The notes below the pieces were generated by a model. It was not told the DNA's origin. It did no database searches and worked only from the letters and a program-made list of their open reading frames with translations. The position numbers and the translations under genes were made by a program. Shown here piece after piece: positions 1 to 10,391 of a stretch of 64,000 bases of DNA (positions are counted from its first letter, which is position 1; each line of letters starts with the position of its first letter). The DNA is from Moniliella sp. 'wahieum' (taxonomy: Eukaryota; Basidiomycota; Moniliellomycetes; Moniliellales; Moniliellaceae), in assembly GCA_003971905.1 (NCBI GenBank), contig RSEE01000088.1, forward strand, positions 234,761 to 298,760, given 5' to 3'.

Positions 1-333
1 GTAGGTACTCGGTGACGAGAATGACTTGCAGCTTCAAGCTTCAAGCTTCAATACACACAGGGTACGGGGTCCGAAACGGCCAGGGACGGCGCGATGTATG
101 AGACACTGCAATGATTAATGACTTGAAGCTTGAAGTTGCGCTTGAGTAGCTAGGGACAAACACGCGTCACCGTGTCAGGCATGTCACATGCCACATTGAC
201 TGGGATGATCGAGATGATCGATTATCGAGTAAGTCGATTCAGCTTTAAGCTTTAAGGCCTAAGATCTAAGATCGATTAAATATTAGGATGTTGAGATCTG
301 AGATTCGTTGTTAGACGAGGTCGATGAGGCCGA
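1..333. other. Intergenic spacer with 7-nt palindromic word arrays
   Basis: No gene is visible. The stretch holds a CTTCAAG heptad array at about 30-51, a second AAGCTT/TTGAAG site at 121-135, and a mixed array at about 240-275. In the mixed array successive 7-nt units carry AAGCTT, AGGCCT, AGATCT and ATCGAT. It runs directly into the first copy of the 1.15 kb tandem repeat. Confidence 0.6.
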
Positions 334-691
334 TGTTGACTGTGATCCTCTGGCTCCCAGTCGGTAGACCAGGTTCGCCTCGGTTCCATCGGCTTCCACG
401 CTGACGTCCCTGCGTGTCACTGTCCCTGTGCCCTGCACTCTCTCCTGTGTGACTCACTGTCCCTGTGCCTAGTCCAGCCTCCTATAGATGCCTCTGTACC
501 CAGACCCAACTCTGGCTCCAATCCATCACTTCTCCTCATCCTTCTGCCCGTCCGGCTCCCTAGGCCAACAGAGCTACAATCTGATCCCCCGGAAGGGGAG
601 CGCTCTTCAAGCAAGCCCACCCCCAAGCCTACAAGCCCAAGCTAAGCCGCCAAGCCCACAAGACACACCCGTCCTCCCGCCCAACAACACC

Positions 692-771
692 ACCGCCACA
701 ATCGGCACCTTACCGCCACAATCGGCATACTACCGCCACAATCGGCATACTACCGCCACAATCGGCACACT
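692..771. repeat. 20-bp minisatellite, 4 units, copy 1
   Basis: Four consecutive 20-bp units, each beginning ACCGCCACAATCGGCA and ending CCTT, TACT, TACT or CACT. The array is repeated in the second large repeat at 1846-1925. Confidence 0.9.
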
Positions 772-933
772 CGTCCCCACAGATGGGGCAATGATTTTTA
801 GGGACAACACACGACGGAACAAAACGTGTCGGGTATCGTCAACGAGACGAAATTCCTCCAACGACAAAACGGCGCAGGCGAATCGCAGAAAGCGGGGGTG
901 GCTGCTCATCAAGTGCCCCACCCACGGCTACAC

Positions 934-960
934 GCCCCGGATTGCCAATTCATCCGGGGC
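934..960. other. Perfect 9-bp inverted repeat (hairpin), copy 1
   Basis: GCCCCGGAT at 934-942 is exactly complementary to ATCCGGGGC at 952-960, with a 9-nt loop. The structure is identical in the second large repeat at 2088-2114. Function unknown. Confidence 0.8.
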
Positions 961-1845
961 ACCTGGGGAAAGGATGGGGGGGGGTGGTCACCCAACTTCT
1001 TCCACTCCTCTTTTTCAACAACAAAGAGAACCCAAACAGATCAAGACGGTTGACGCATAGCGCCCGTTCATTTCCCATGCCCAATGGACCCCACTGGCAC
1101 CAGGCATGCGGAACCAAAACTACCAAACGCATCCAATTTTGATGCCAAACGACCTTGGACCGCATTTACTCCAAGTTTCCAATTTTCTTTCACTACACCT
1201 ATAACTGGTGCTTTTTACTTTTGCCCACCAAATCGCTTCGGGGCGCAACCCCTACTACTTTTACTTCTAAGACTTCTACAAGCATCTGGCGGTCGCACAA
1301 TACACCAACCACAAGCGCTCGGCTCGTTCAGGTGTCATCCTGGACAGCGGGGGTGTAGGCCAGTCGTGTGGCCATGCACAACTCCAGGCCATTCGTCCCG
1401 GTTGCCACTCAAGTCCTCCCCTCTCTACATCCACTGGCAGGAGCTCATCCCACAACCGATGCTCCGGGTTCCCTGGCCAGCGGGGGTGTTGACTGTGATC
1501 CTCTGGCTCCCAGTCGGTAGACCAGGTTCGCCTCGGTTCCATCGGCTTCCACGCTGACGTCCCTGCGTGTCACTGTCCCTGTGCCCTGCACTCTCTCTGT
1601 GTGACTCACTGTCCCTGTGCCTAGTCCAGCCTCCTATATAGATGCCTCTGTACCCAGACCCAACTCTGGCTCCAATCCATCACCTTCTCCTCATCCTTTG
1701 CCCGTCCGGCTCCCTAGGTAACAGAGCTACAATCTGATCCCCCCGGAAGGGGAGCGCTCTTCAAGCAAGCCCACCCCCAAGCCTACAAGCCCAAGCTAAG
1801 CCGCCAAGCCCACAAGACACACCCGTCCTCCCGCCCAACAACACC

Positions 1846-1925
1846 ACCGCCACAATCGGCACCTTACCGCCACAATCGGCATACTACCGCCACAATCGGC
1901 ATACTACCGCCACAATCGGCACACT
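1846..1925. repeat. 20-bp minisatellite, 4 units, copy 2
   Basis: Same four-unit ACCGCCACAATCGGCA array as at 692-771, with the same order of unit variants. The array was therefore duplicated as part of the larger unit and has not expanded since. Confidence 0.9.
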
Positions 1926-2087
1926 CGTCCCCCACAGATGGGGCAATGATTTTAGGGACAACACACGACGGAACAAAACGTGTCGGGTATCGTCAACGAG
2001 ACGAAATTCCTCCAACGACAAAACGGCGCAGGCGAATCGCAGAAAGCGGGGGTGGCTGCTCATCAAGTGCCCCACCCACGGCTACAC

Positions 2088-2114
2088 GCCCCGGATTGCC
2101 AATTCATCCGGGGC
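2088..2114. other. Perfect 9-bp inverted repeat (hairpin), copy 2
   Basis: GCCCCGGAT and ATCCGGGGC separated by 9 nt, identical to the hairpin in the first large repeat. Confidence 0.8.
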
Positions 2115-2635
2115 ACTGGGGAAAGGATGGGGGGGGGTGGTCACCCAACTTCTTCCACTCCTCTTTTTCAACAACAAAGAGAACCCAAACAGATCAAGAC
2201 GGTTGACGCATAGCCCGTTCATTTCCCATGCCCAATGGACCCACTGGCACCAGGCATGCGGAACCAAACAACTACCAAACGCATCCAATTTGATGCCAAA
2301 CGACCTTGGACCGCATTTACTCCAAGTTTCCAATTTCTTTCACTACACCTATAACTGGTGCTTTTTACTTTTGCCCACCAAATCGCTTCGGGGCGCAACC
2401 CCTACTACTTTTACTTCTAAGACTTCTACAAGCATCTGGCGGTCGCACAATACACCAACCACAAGCGCTCGGCTCGTTCAGGTGTCATCCTGGACAGCGG
2501 GGGTGTAGGCCAGTCGTGTGGCCATGCACAACTCCAGGCCATTCGTCCCGGTGCCACTCAAGTCCTCCCCTCTCTACATCCACTGGCAGGAGCTCATCCC
2601 ACAACCGATGTCTCCGGGTTCCCTGGCCAGCGGGG

Positions 2636-2869
2636 TGTTGTGACTGTGATCCTCTGGCCAGTCGGTTAGACAGGTTCGCCTCGGTTCCATCGGCTTCCAC
2701 GCTGACGTCCCTGCGTGTCACTGTCCTGTGCCCTGCACCTCTCCTGTGTGACTCACTGTCCCTGTGCCTAGTCCAGCCTCCTATATAGATGCCCTGTACC
2801 CAGACCCAACTCTGGCTCCAATCCATCACCTTCTCCTCATCCTTCTGCCCGTCCGGCTCCCTAGGCCAA
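2636..2869. repeat. 1.15 kb tandem repeat, truncated copy 3
   Basis: Only the first ~234 bp of the unit are present. Homology stops at CTAGGCCAA, after which unrelated sequence (AGCCGAGGTTAG) begins. The break defines the right edge of the array. Confidence 0.8.
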
Positions 2870-5297
2870 AGCCGAGGTTAGAGGTTCTGAGGTTGAGGAT
2901 ACTGAGGCCCTGAGGCTCATATCTCAATCTGAGGCCTTAGGGCTTAGGCCTTCCTTATTGAGGTACCGAGTGTACTGAGACGCCTGAAGCAGGCCTGAGG
3001 CCTGAGGGCATAATCTGCTTGTGATTTTGCACGATCACAGACGCCAACAACAACGGTAGGGCAAGAAGAGGCCGCAGCAGAGACTGCAACCCTGGCGCCC
3101 CACCACAATCAGTATATGTAGGTTTTGTTCTAGCGCAGACAGAAATAGACCGACACCAAAACGACCGTTCAACACGCTTTTGTAATGCGTTGGTAACATT
3201 GGAGACTGAGTTGCTGGAGAATGGTGATTAATGATTGGCGGTGGCAACAGCTTTTTGGAAACTGCCTACGCATTCCGAGGCACACCGTGCCTGACACCGC
3301 CCTTCCTTAGGGGTTTGTTTACGGCGTCGGCCGTCGGCGCGTCAGGCCGGCGTCTCAGTACTCAGTTCCTAGTAAGTACTCAGACTCAGGACTACTCTCC
3401 TCAGCGCCAGCGCTCAGCGCTCAGTGTTTACTTACTCAGAGTACTGAGCATCACTACTGTTGAACGTTGATGACGACGAGACGAGAAATGTTGGGAGACG
3501 GAGTGGCCTGCTTCAGCGCTTACAATATGGTAGTTACTACCTACTAGTTAAACTCCTAGTGGTAGGCCGTGCTACACATGCTCAATATCCTGTCACACAT
3601 GTCCCAGCTCGGACAGGGAATCGTATTGAGATGGCAGGAATGCAGGAGTGGTGCACGGTGTTGGAAGGTGGGCGCTATATCATGCATCATGCATGTGTGA
3701 TGCACGTGTCGCGTGACCGGTGACCCAGTATCACCGAGTGAAACACCGTCGGAATTGTCACATGTCACATGTCCCACAGAACACGACGGATGTGGATTTG
3801 GCCTATGCACATGGCCTATCGCCGGAAGAGAGCCCTGAGGCCCTGAACTTGAGGCACGACCTGGCGGTTATGCCATTGGCTGCCTGATTGGGTGGGCGCC
3901 AGCTGGTAGCCAACGCGGGATTTGGGAGCCTGGTAGGTGTGCCACTAACTAACATGCCCCTCTCTGCTAATAATAGTTTGCAAACGATATATGAACCCTC
4001 CAGAGAGTAACAGCGAATCATCTGCGGTACATGCCTTTTGTCGCGTCATCACACATCACCAAGTTACAACACCTATGCAGGACGAAGCGCCTCTCTCACA
4101 GTAATACAGGGCACGCAACCACAGCAAATCCTACTTTGACCGGTTGCCTTTAGTGCACCTTTTCAGCGGCTTGAAAGAAGGAATATTATTGTTGCGGATG
4201 GCTTATCTCGCCACAGAGAATCATAGAACAGCATCAATGACTCTTAACTCGAATCCCTCCGTGGTGCTTTATAGCCGATAATGGGAGTGTACACGGAGCA
4301 CGCCCTCCGTCAGCTCGAGCATCCACGACAGTATGTAACACAAGGATGTGCGCCGTCTTTTGACAGTGATGAGCATCCCTACGGTGCCCCTCCCTCCCCG
4401 CGCGCAGTATTCCCCGCGCTGTCCCGGCCCGCCGGCAATATCTTAGTGTTGAACGTTGACTCCGAATCTATTGATACCCTTTTGCTTTGGGAGACAATTT
4501 TCTCAAGTACCTAGCATTTAGCGAATCCAAGAACATGCCTATGTATGAGGTATACATATCAATCAAGCCGCGTTATATTACGTTAAGAGGTCGACTGGCC
4601 TGATCAAAATGCAGTTTGCTGATATCTGCATCCTATATCTGCATCTCCTGCTCTCGGTCGCTAGTACTATTTCCATCCTATTATTGCAGTGAAGGGGTGT
4701 GGTTCTCGGAAAACGCTTTCAAGATGAGCTCATCTCCAGCACTCGTTCGACAAGACCACTATATAGAGGCGCAGCGCTCCATTCTCAAGAGTTCAGTCGC
4801 TCATCTACAAGGATGAGAAAGCTCAAAAGCTTTTGGGCCTGTAGTACAATGGGGGAGAACATAGAGAGGAGGTTGCAGCGCAAAACACTGTTACCACCCC
4901 GTGGTCTCTTTGTAGTCATGCACCCCTACCGACGCCAATAACGCTTGCCCTTAGTGCTATCGAGAATTGGGAATTGGGATGAGCCGCCTGACCTCGACAG
5001 CTTGGTGGGAGTGCTAAACAAGAAATATGGCTTTGCTGGGACGGGATGCGCAAATGCGCGGAAATGCTGACCATAAAACGCTTTTTAGTCAAGCCTTTCC
5101 AATGCCGCCACAGCAACTTCTTTTCAATATGAAGATCCGACTAGCTGCCTCAGAAAACAAGGATGAGAAGGTGGGACAAAAGGCCTAAGGGGACGTCTGC
5201 TTCATTTAAGGGACCCGCAAGCAAAATGAGAGTAAGAGAGAACAAGATATGGGTTGCGGTAAACTCCAGTCTCTTCGTACATTCATTTTTTCTTTTC
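2870..5297. other. Gene-poor spacer rich in short palindromic words
   Basis: I find no supported gene. The left part (2870-3010) is made of GAGG/CCTGAGG words ending in AGGCCTG repeated with a 7-nt step. 3355-3445 is rich in AGTACT and AGCGCTC heptads. 3758-3772 is CACATGT twice. GTTGAACGTTGA occurs at 3459-3470 and GTTGAACGTTGAC at 4448-4460. ORFs of 66-88 codons (for example 4281-4514) look random. Confidence 0.5.
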
Positions 5298-5532
5298 TCA
5301 TTCTGCAATCATCGAAATCGTGCATGGTAGGCGCCCTGTCCCCCGGGGCTGAGTCTCGGAGTTCATGGTCTCATCGGCCATAGAAGCAGGGGAGGGAGCA
5401 CTCTTACATCGAGTAGCATACACATCGAGTAACGGATGTGGCGTAATGAGGCAGTAAGCAACCGCGTTACGCTTGAGGTCAGCATGCCAGATTGCCTTCA
5501 TCAACGCCTCGAGCTCGCTCGAGATGTACAGG

Positions 5533-6804
5533 TCACGTGTCAACGTCTCGAACGGGACATCTTCTCCACCAAGTGAGAATTTGGCCAGTCAGCGCGGTAA
5601 ACCCGTGCTGCCGAAGGAAGAGCTCGTCAATCACAAGTTGCCGGTGAATGTGGAAGCATCTGTTCCAAGATTCGGCCTGCCGCTTCCGCGACAATTTCGG
5701 GACTGCGCCAGCCACGCTCGGCCCCCTCGCCCGGGTTGACGATCCGCATAGCCGAGGTGCCAATCATCGTCAGGGGCCAAAGCGAGTTGACGCCCACCTT
5801 GCCTTTCGTCTCGGCCGCCAAGGCGAGGGTGAGAAGCGACATGCCCATCTTTGTGATCGTGTACGCTGCACCGGTTTGGGCAAATTGCTCGGGCCAGGCA
5901 CCTCCCTTGCCAGTGCTGACCGTCCGAAAGTCTCCCAGAGGAGGGAGAGAGAGTGAGAATGTGGGCGCGGTTGGGGGTCCAAGCCCGGCTGGATTGCTCG
6001 TAACTCTTGAGCAAGTGCGGGAGTGCAGTCCGTGCGACGAGATACGAGCCACGGGCATTAATCGCTTGCAGGAGATCATACGATTTGGTCGTGGCTTGCT
6101 CCGTTGGGGTCAAATTGATCGCCGAGGCGTTATTGATCACAATATCTAGACCACCAAACTTGTCCACCGTCGCTCCAATCGCATTCTCCACTGCCGACGC
6201 ATCCCGCACATCCATTTGGATTGCAAGACCCTTGGCATCCGTCTGTTCCTCCGTACCAATCCGTTCAATCTCCTCTACCGCCGTATAAATTGTGCCGGGA
6301 AGCTGGGGAAACGAGGGTCAGCACGCCACCTTCGTGATAAGCTCACCACGTTCCGCAGTGTATACATACCACACGATGAGGTTCGGCACTAAGTTAAAAG
6401 TAAGTGCGGGAACGCAAGAAAAAAGACGCGGTTAGTCACTGTCCACCAACGCTTCCCAGTGGGGCTTGACCGTTCTAACAAATGACTTTGCCGTGTTGTC
6501 ATTGTGCCGAGGTGGGAAGGAGGGGAAAGGCGACGTACGATTTCGCTGCCACCGCAACGTTGGCTCCCATCCGGGCGAGTTTCTTGGCGATCTCAAAACC
6601 AATCCCACGTGAGGCGCCCGTGCTGCAGAAGCCGAGTCAGCTACGTCGATACAGAAGGGGAGCAGCGGGACGTACATGAACGCCGTCTTTCCTATAGCAG
6701 CCGCAATGGAGGAAGGAGGGGGAGGATATGTTGTTAGCATTGGCTATGGGGGCCAGCAGTACAAACAGATGGGCGAGAGGAGACGTACCCCGAAGTGCAG
6801 CCAT
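5533..6804 (-). CDS. HSDL2-like short-chain dehydrogenase/reductase
   Basis: Classical SDR of the hydroxysteroid dehydrogenase-like 2 family; fungal and animal relatives are peroxisomal or mitochondrial oxidoreductases of uncertain substrate. I rebuilt the 5' end from splice sites: exons 6804-6789 and 6691-6676 (16 nt each), 6622-6539, 6388-6370, then from 6302 down. Together they stay in frame and give MAALRGKTAFI, the NAD(P)-binding TGASRGIG, AKSAEPHRVLPGTIYTA, the structural NNASA and the YTITK active site, as in HSDL2. The conserved ending FTGN..VIDE..LRQHG is present. Frameshifts lie near 5950 and near 5640-5660 in short repeats or homopolymers and are probably sequence errors. The C-terminus is uncertain: one frame stops at 5533, another stays open to 5298. 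Confidence 0.8.
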
Positions 6805-8184
6805 GGTGTCGTGTGAGCTGAGGGCGGTTCCCAGAATGTGGGTACGGGGCTTGAACTGGGCTGAAAGAAGCCAGGTGGTGGGACGGAGGCAAGCCGGTAG
6901 GGGAAGCCTGTGCACGGCCCGTGAATTTAGTCCGCGACGTGCAACATTCAACGTTCAACCCCAGCTGTCACACTATCCGACTGTTTTTCCCGCCGCGTAT
7001 AATACCGGCATCCGCATCATCCATGCATCATTCATCGATATCAGCATAGGGTCAAATGGGCTGAGGATGGGAGGACTGGGTTGGCTAGGCACGTTAGGCG
7101 TTTTAAGCGCGCACACCCACCATGGATGGCCACTTGCGGGCGGAGTGGGGCCGGATGGGAGAGGCGGGAAAGCCAGCTGAGCGTGGCTGGGCTGAGCTTC
7201 ACCATCCACACTCGATGATGCAATGCTCTGATTAATGATTGAGCTCATGTGCATCGTATCTCTCATCGATGAGTCTTATCCATCATCGATGGCCCTGCGG
7301 GGATCCAGCTTAGCTTCAAGCTTCAAGCTTCAAGCTGGGGCGGGGCGGTGGTCCTGCTGGAAGCGGGGATACGGACCTAATAGCTTTTGGCCCTGCATTT
7401 TATCCTGACGCCAGGGACCGATTCCTACTTGGTCTGATTCGCTTATTGCTAGCCTAACCCGCGCATTCCCCCCAGCGGGGCGCCCACCCGGGTTTCGGCG
7501 TCGTCCTTCCGAGTAAGCCGGAGAGCCTGAGGACTCGGTGAATCCCATAACAGGCGGCTGCGGAGAAGTGGCGGAACGTATTCCTATGTTGAACGTTGAA
7601 CGTTGCACTTGAACATTCAAATATTCAACCCCATTCAATATGCAACATTGAATAGTGAACGTTCAACGTTCAACCTACTTAACCTTGACTATCAACGTGT
7701 TCACACGTCACAGTCGCTTGGAGATGTTCGCCTGTGTTATAGGGCCGTATGCGTCTTCCTGATCCATTTGATCCTTCAAACACCGCTGCTGATCTCCCCG
7801 TGAGTGCCCATCAGGTTAAGTATTCGGTATGGAATGGCACCATGGACCGGAATATATGAACGGGAGACTGGACGACTAACATAATCTTCGTCTCTATATT
7901 TCTGTCATGTGTATATAGTAGGTGAGGAGAGAAGGATGACTGCATGGCATGCTCATCAACGGTGGCACAGCGCAGAAAGGGTAATGCAGAGTGCAGAGGA
8001 GATGTGAATTGCATAACAAACCTCCGTAGCGTAATGAACCCAGTCATAGAACAGAGAGATGAGAGAGTGGAGGGATGGAGGATGGGGCTCGGCAAGCATA
8101 CCAACCACATACGGGCATGGTGCAACTTCCCACGACGTCTGGGCCTCCATGCATCAGTCGGTCACTTATTGGCATAGTCATCCA
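6805..8184. other. Intergenic spacer with heptad arrays
   Basis: No gene supported. It contains ATTCAACGTTCAACC (6946-6960), a CTTCAAG array (7306-7336), a double GTTGAAC array (7588-7608) and its inverted counterpart GTTCAAC (about 7656-7674). The rest is ordinary unique sequence with only short, unrecognised ORFs. Confidence 0.5.
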
Positions 8185-10391
8185 TCATCCAGGCCCAAAC
8201 ACACCCGGAAAGGTTTTTGGATGAGATGCGTTCTCATCTGTTGGGTTCGATGATAGAAAAGAAGGTCCACGTAGAGGAATGGCAGACAAAAACGAGGACG
8301 GTTGCATGGGGGAAATGACGGACGAAGATGAAGAGTATGGCTCCAGATCGAACATTTGTCTTATCCACCAGGGATCAGCCTCTTGGGATTCATCTCCTTC
8401 GCCACGTGACGTTGATGCAATTGGAACCATCCGTCGTACCCTATCCGCAGTTGGCGAACCCGAGCCTCCAAAGTGGAATGAAGGGGATGGATAGCCCTCA
8501 CGAGATTGGAGTGGGGCATTATTTGCGGATACTGTTGAAGGAGGAATGAGAGAGTCGTACCTTGGCGCGGCGGCGCGGTATCGCAAGAGAAGGGAAATTG
8601 AGGCACGTCAGGGGTAGTGATCCCTGTGCTGAATGTGGCTGAAGTCGGTTCAAGGAAAGGGAAGAATACAATTCACTCGTGGCCTGGTTGTTTGAGCTTG
8701 TGTAAGAAGTTCCGTCGCCTGGAGGGCAAAGAGGAATGCTGCTTGCACCTGTATCGCTAGCCATCTGGGGCGAGGGAGGCAGCCTACCAGACGACGACAC
8801 AGGAAAGGAAAACTCCGGATCACGTCCAGCACGGAGATCCACCTTGGTTCCAGAAACGGATCGCGGGGACCACGTGGTTGAAGAGCTGTGGCGTCGTTTG
8901 GAACCATGCTTATTGAAGCTTTTGACAAAGGACTGGCGACGGGGAATTTCCATGTTGAGCGGTAGGCTCTTCCTCGATCCAAGTCTTGGAGTCCGTCCAT
9001 GCTGCACTTCCGTAATTGGTCCCACGCCTGAAAAAAGAGCACGACACGTGGTTGGCTCCGCCTGCAAGACGTTGTAATTGCTTACTTTTGATGGTGAATG
9101 GGAAATGAGGTCTTCACTAGTAGAAGAGCTGCGCAGAGGCTGGGGTGAATGAGTGCACGGCGCAGAGGAACGTCTCCCTTGATAGAGATGGACTTGTAGT
9201 GCGGCACTGTTATGTTCAGGCGTCCAAGTGGAGATACACAGTTGAGGATCGTCTTCAAGTATAGGGTAGATCAGACTTGTCACCCCGCATTCATCGGATA
9301 ATGAACGGGCCCGAGAAAGGGAAATCCTTCGCCATAATACGCCAACACCGAAGGAGATCACAACAATAAACAGAGAGAGAAACATGTTAGTCCTCAACAA
9401 TAACTGGGGTGTTACTAGCTTTACTGATGGCGGTAGATGAATACCAAAACAGACGTACCACACCCCCTTGTAGTGCATTTGCCCGCCCGCACCACATCAC
9501 GTTCTTCGATACGCTTGAGGATGCTGTCTCTCTGCCCTCGGGTTTTGATTGGACCAACAGTAGTGCTCTGTGCGTGAGGGGGCAAACGCATGGCGAGATT
9601 GAGGAGCTTGGTGCCATTGACCATGTCGTTGTCTGTTTTTGTTAAAAGGAGAGAGGGAGAGAATTGGTTAGTCCAAACGTGCTGTTGGTTCGTTGATGCA
9701 TGGTGAGCGTTATACTCACCTCGCCGGCGACAAATAGTCACTCCGCGCGCGTCAAGCTGGTAGACCATAGTTCGCTGTTCGGCCCAATACGAGACCATAA
9801 TACTGGGGCATGAAATTCCCGAAGGAACCAAAGGGATAGGGGCAGTGCCGTCTGGAGTTGATTCCAAGGTCAACAATGCAGACAAATCGGAAGCCGACCT
9901 CTCTGCCCCAGCCGAAGAAAACAAGGAGATCCATCCCCATCCGCGCCTAGAAATTCTCTTCGTGGTGAAACCGTGGTTCCATTCTGGCCAGGAAAATGTG
10001 AAGAAGGAAGTGGAAAATTGAGGCTCATCCCTCTAGGAAGCTTCTGGAAAGAATGGGGAGTCGAACTTTGTCCTAATAGAGTGTCTTCGGTAGAATTAAC
10101 AGGCATGAAGCGTACTCCATGCCCTACCGCCACGCCTTGGCTCATGACATGCCTTCCACCACTTTCACCTGAAAGCGGAGGCAAAGCCCAATTTGGAGGC
10201 TCTCTACTCATGTCACCTCCACAAGTTGATCGCCAAGAATAGAACGCTAAGCCCGTGTGATCGGCGTACACTTTTGGGGGTAGATGGTGTTCGCGAAGAC
10301 GTGAACTGCGTCGATATCTCGGAGTGTTGAGACAATACCTGTGCTTGCCCTCCCCAAGCGCCGCCAGCAACGTCTTGTCGAGAGACTGCAC
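8185..10391 (-). CDS. APSES-domain (KilA-N type) transcription factor
   Basis: Fungal-specific DNA-binding regulator; relatives include StuA, Efg1/Sok2, Mbp1 and Bqt4. Reading through two introns on the minus strand gives the APSES core in order: ARGVTICRR, then (after an intron beginning GTGAGTATA at about 9720) NDMVNGTKLLN, RGQRDSILKRIEERDVVRAG and MHYKGVW, then (after an intron beginning GTACGT near 9455) ISLSRARSL and SLIYPILEDDP. About 11 extra residues sit between KLLN and RGQRDS. A 1-nt shift in a GGGCGGGC run separates VVRAG from MHYKGVW. The C-terminal part is Ser/Pro-rich and looks disordered; no ankyrin repeats are seen. The N-terminal start is unsure (10391 region or an ATG near 10211), and frames switch near 9900 and 8560. 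A membrane-helix-like stretch near 9370 is intron read-through. Confidence 0.75.

Larger units (their letters stand above)
334..1486. repeat. 1.15 kb tandem repeat, copy 1
   Basis: This is the first of two full-length, nearly identical head-to-tail units; the next begins at 1487. The copies differ mostly by single-base indels, many in homopolymers. Each unit contains a TATA-like CCTATA(TA)GATG segment, four 20-bp direct repeats (692-771 here), a 9-bp-stem hairpin (934-960 here) and GC-rich text without a convincing reading frame. ORFs of 70-190 codons exist, but they break between the copies and match no family I recognise. It could be a non-autonomous element or part of a retroelement. Confidence 0.85.
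1487..2635. repeat. 1.15 kb tandem repeat, copy 2
   Basis: Second full unit, starting at TGTTGACTGTGATCC as copy 1 does. It preserves the TATA-like sequence (about 1634-1641), the four 20-bp units, the hairpin and the GGGGGGGTGGTCACCC segment. Small indels against copy 1 shift every candidate reading frame, which argues against the unit being protein-coding or indicates sequencing error. Confidence 0.85.

Noticed and set aside
488-1060. 190-codon ORF inside the tandem repeat
   Set aside because: Broken by indels in the second copy and running through the 20-bp minisatellite; not supported as a protein.
4190-4265. tRNA-like B-box (ACTCGAATCCC)
   Set aside because: No matching A-box at the right distance and no cloverleaf could be drawn.
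9340-9400. Transmembrane segment (LSLFIVVISFGVGVLW) suggesting a membrane protein
   Set aside because: It lies between a GTACGT donor and an AG acceptor whose removal restores a continuous APSES domain; hence intronic.
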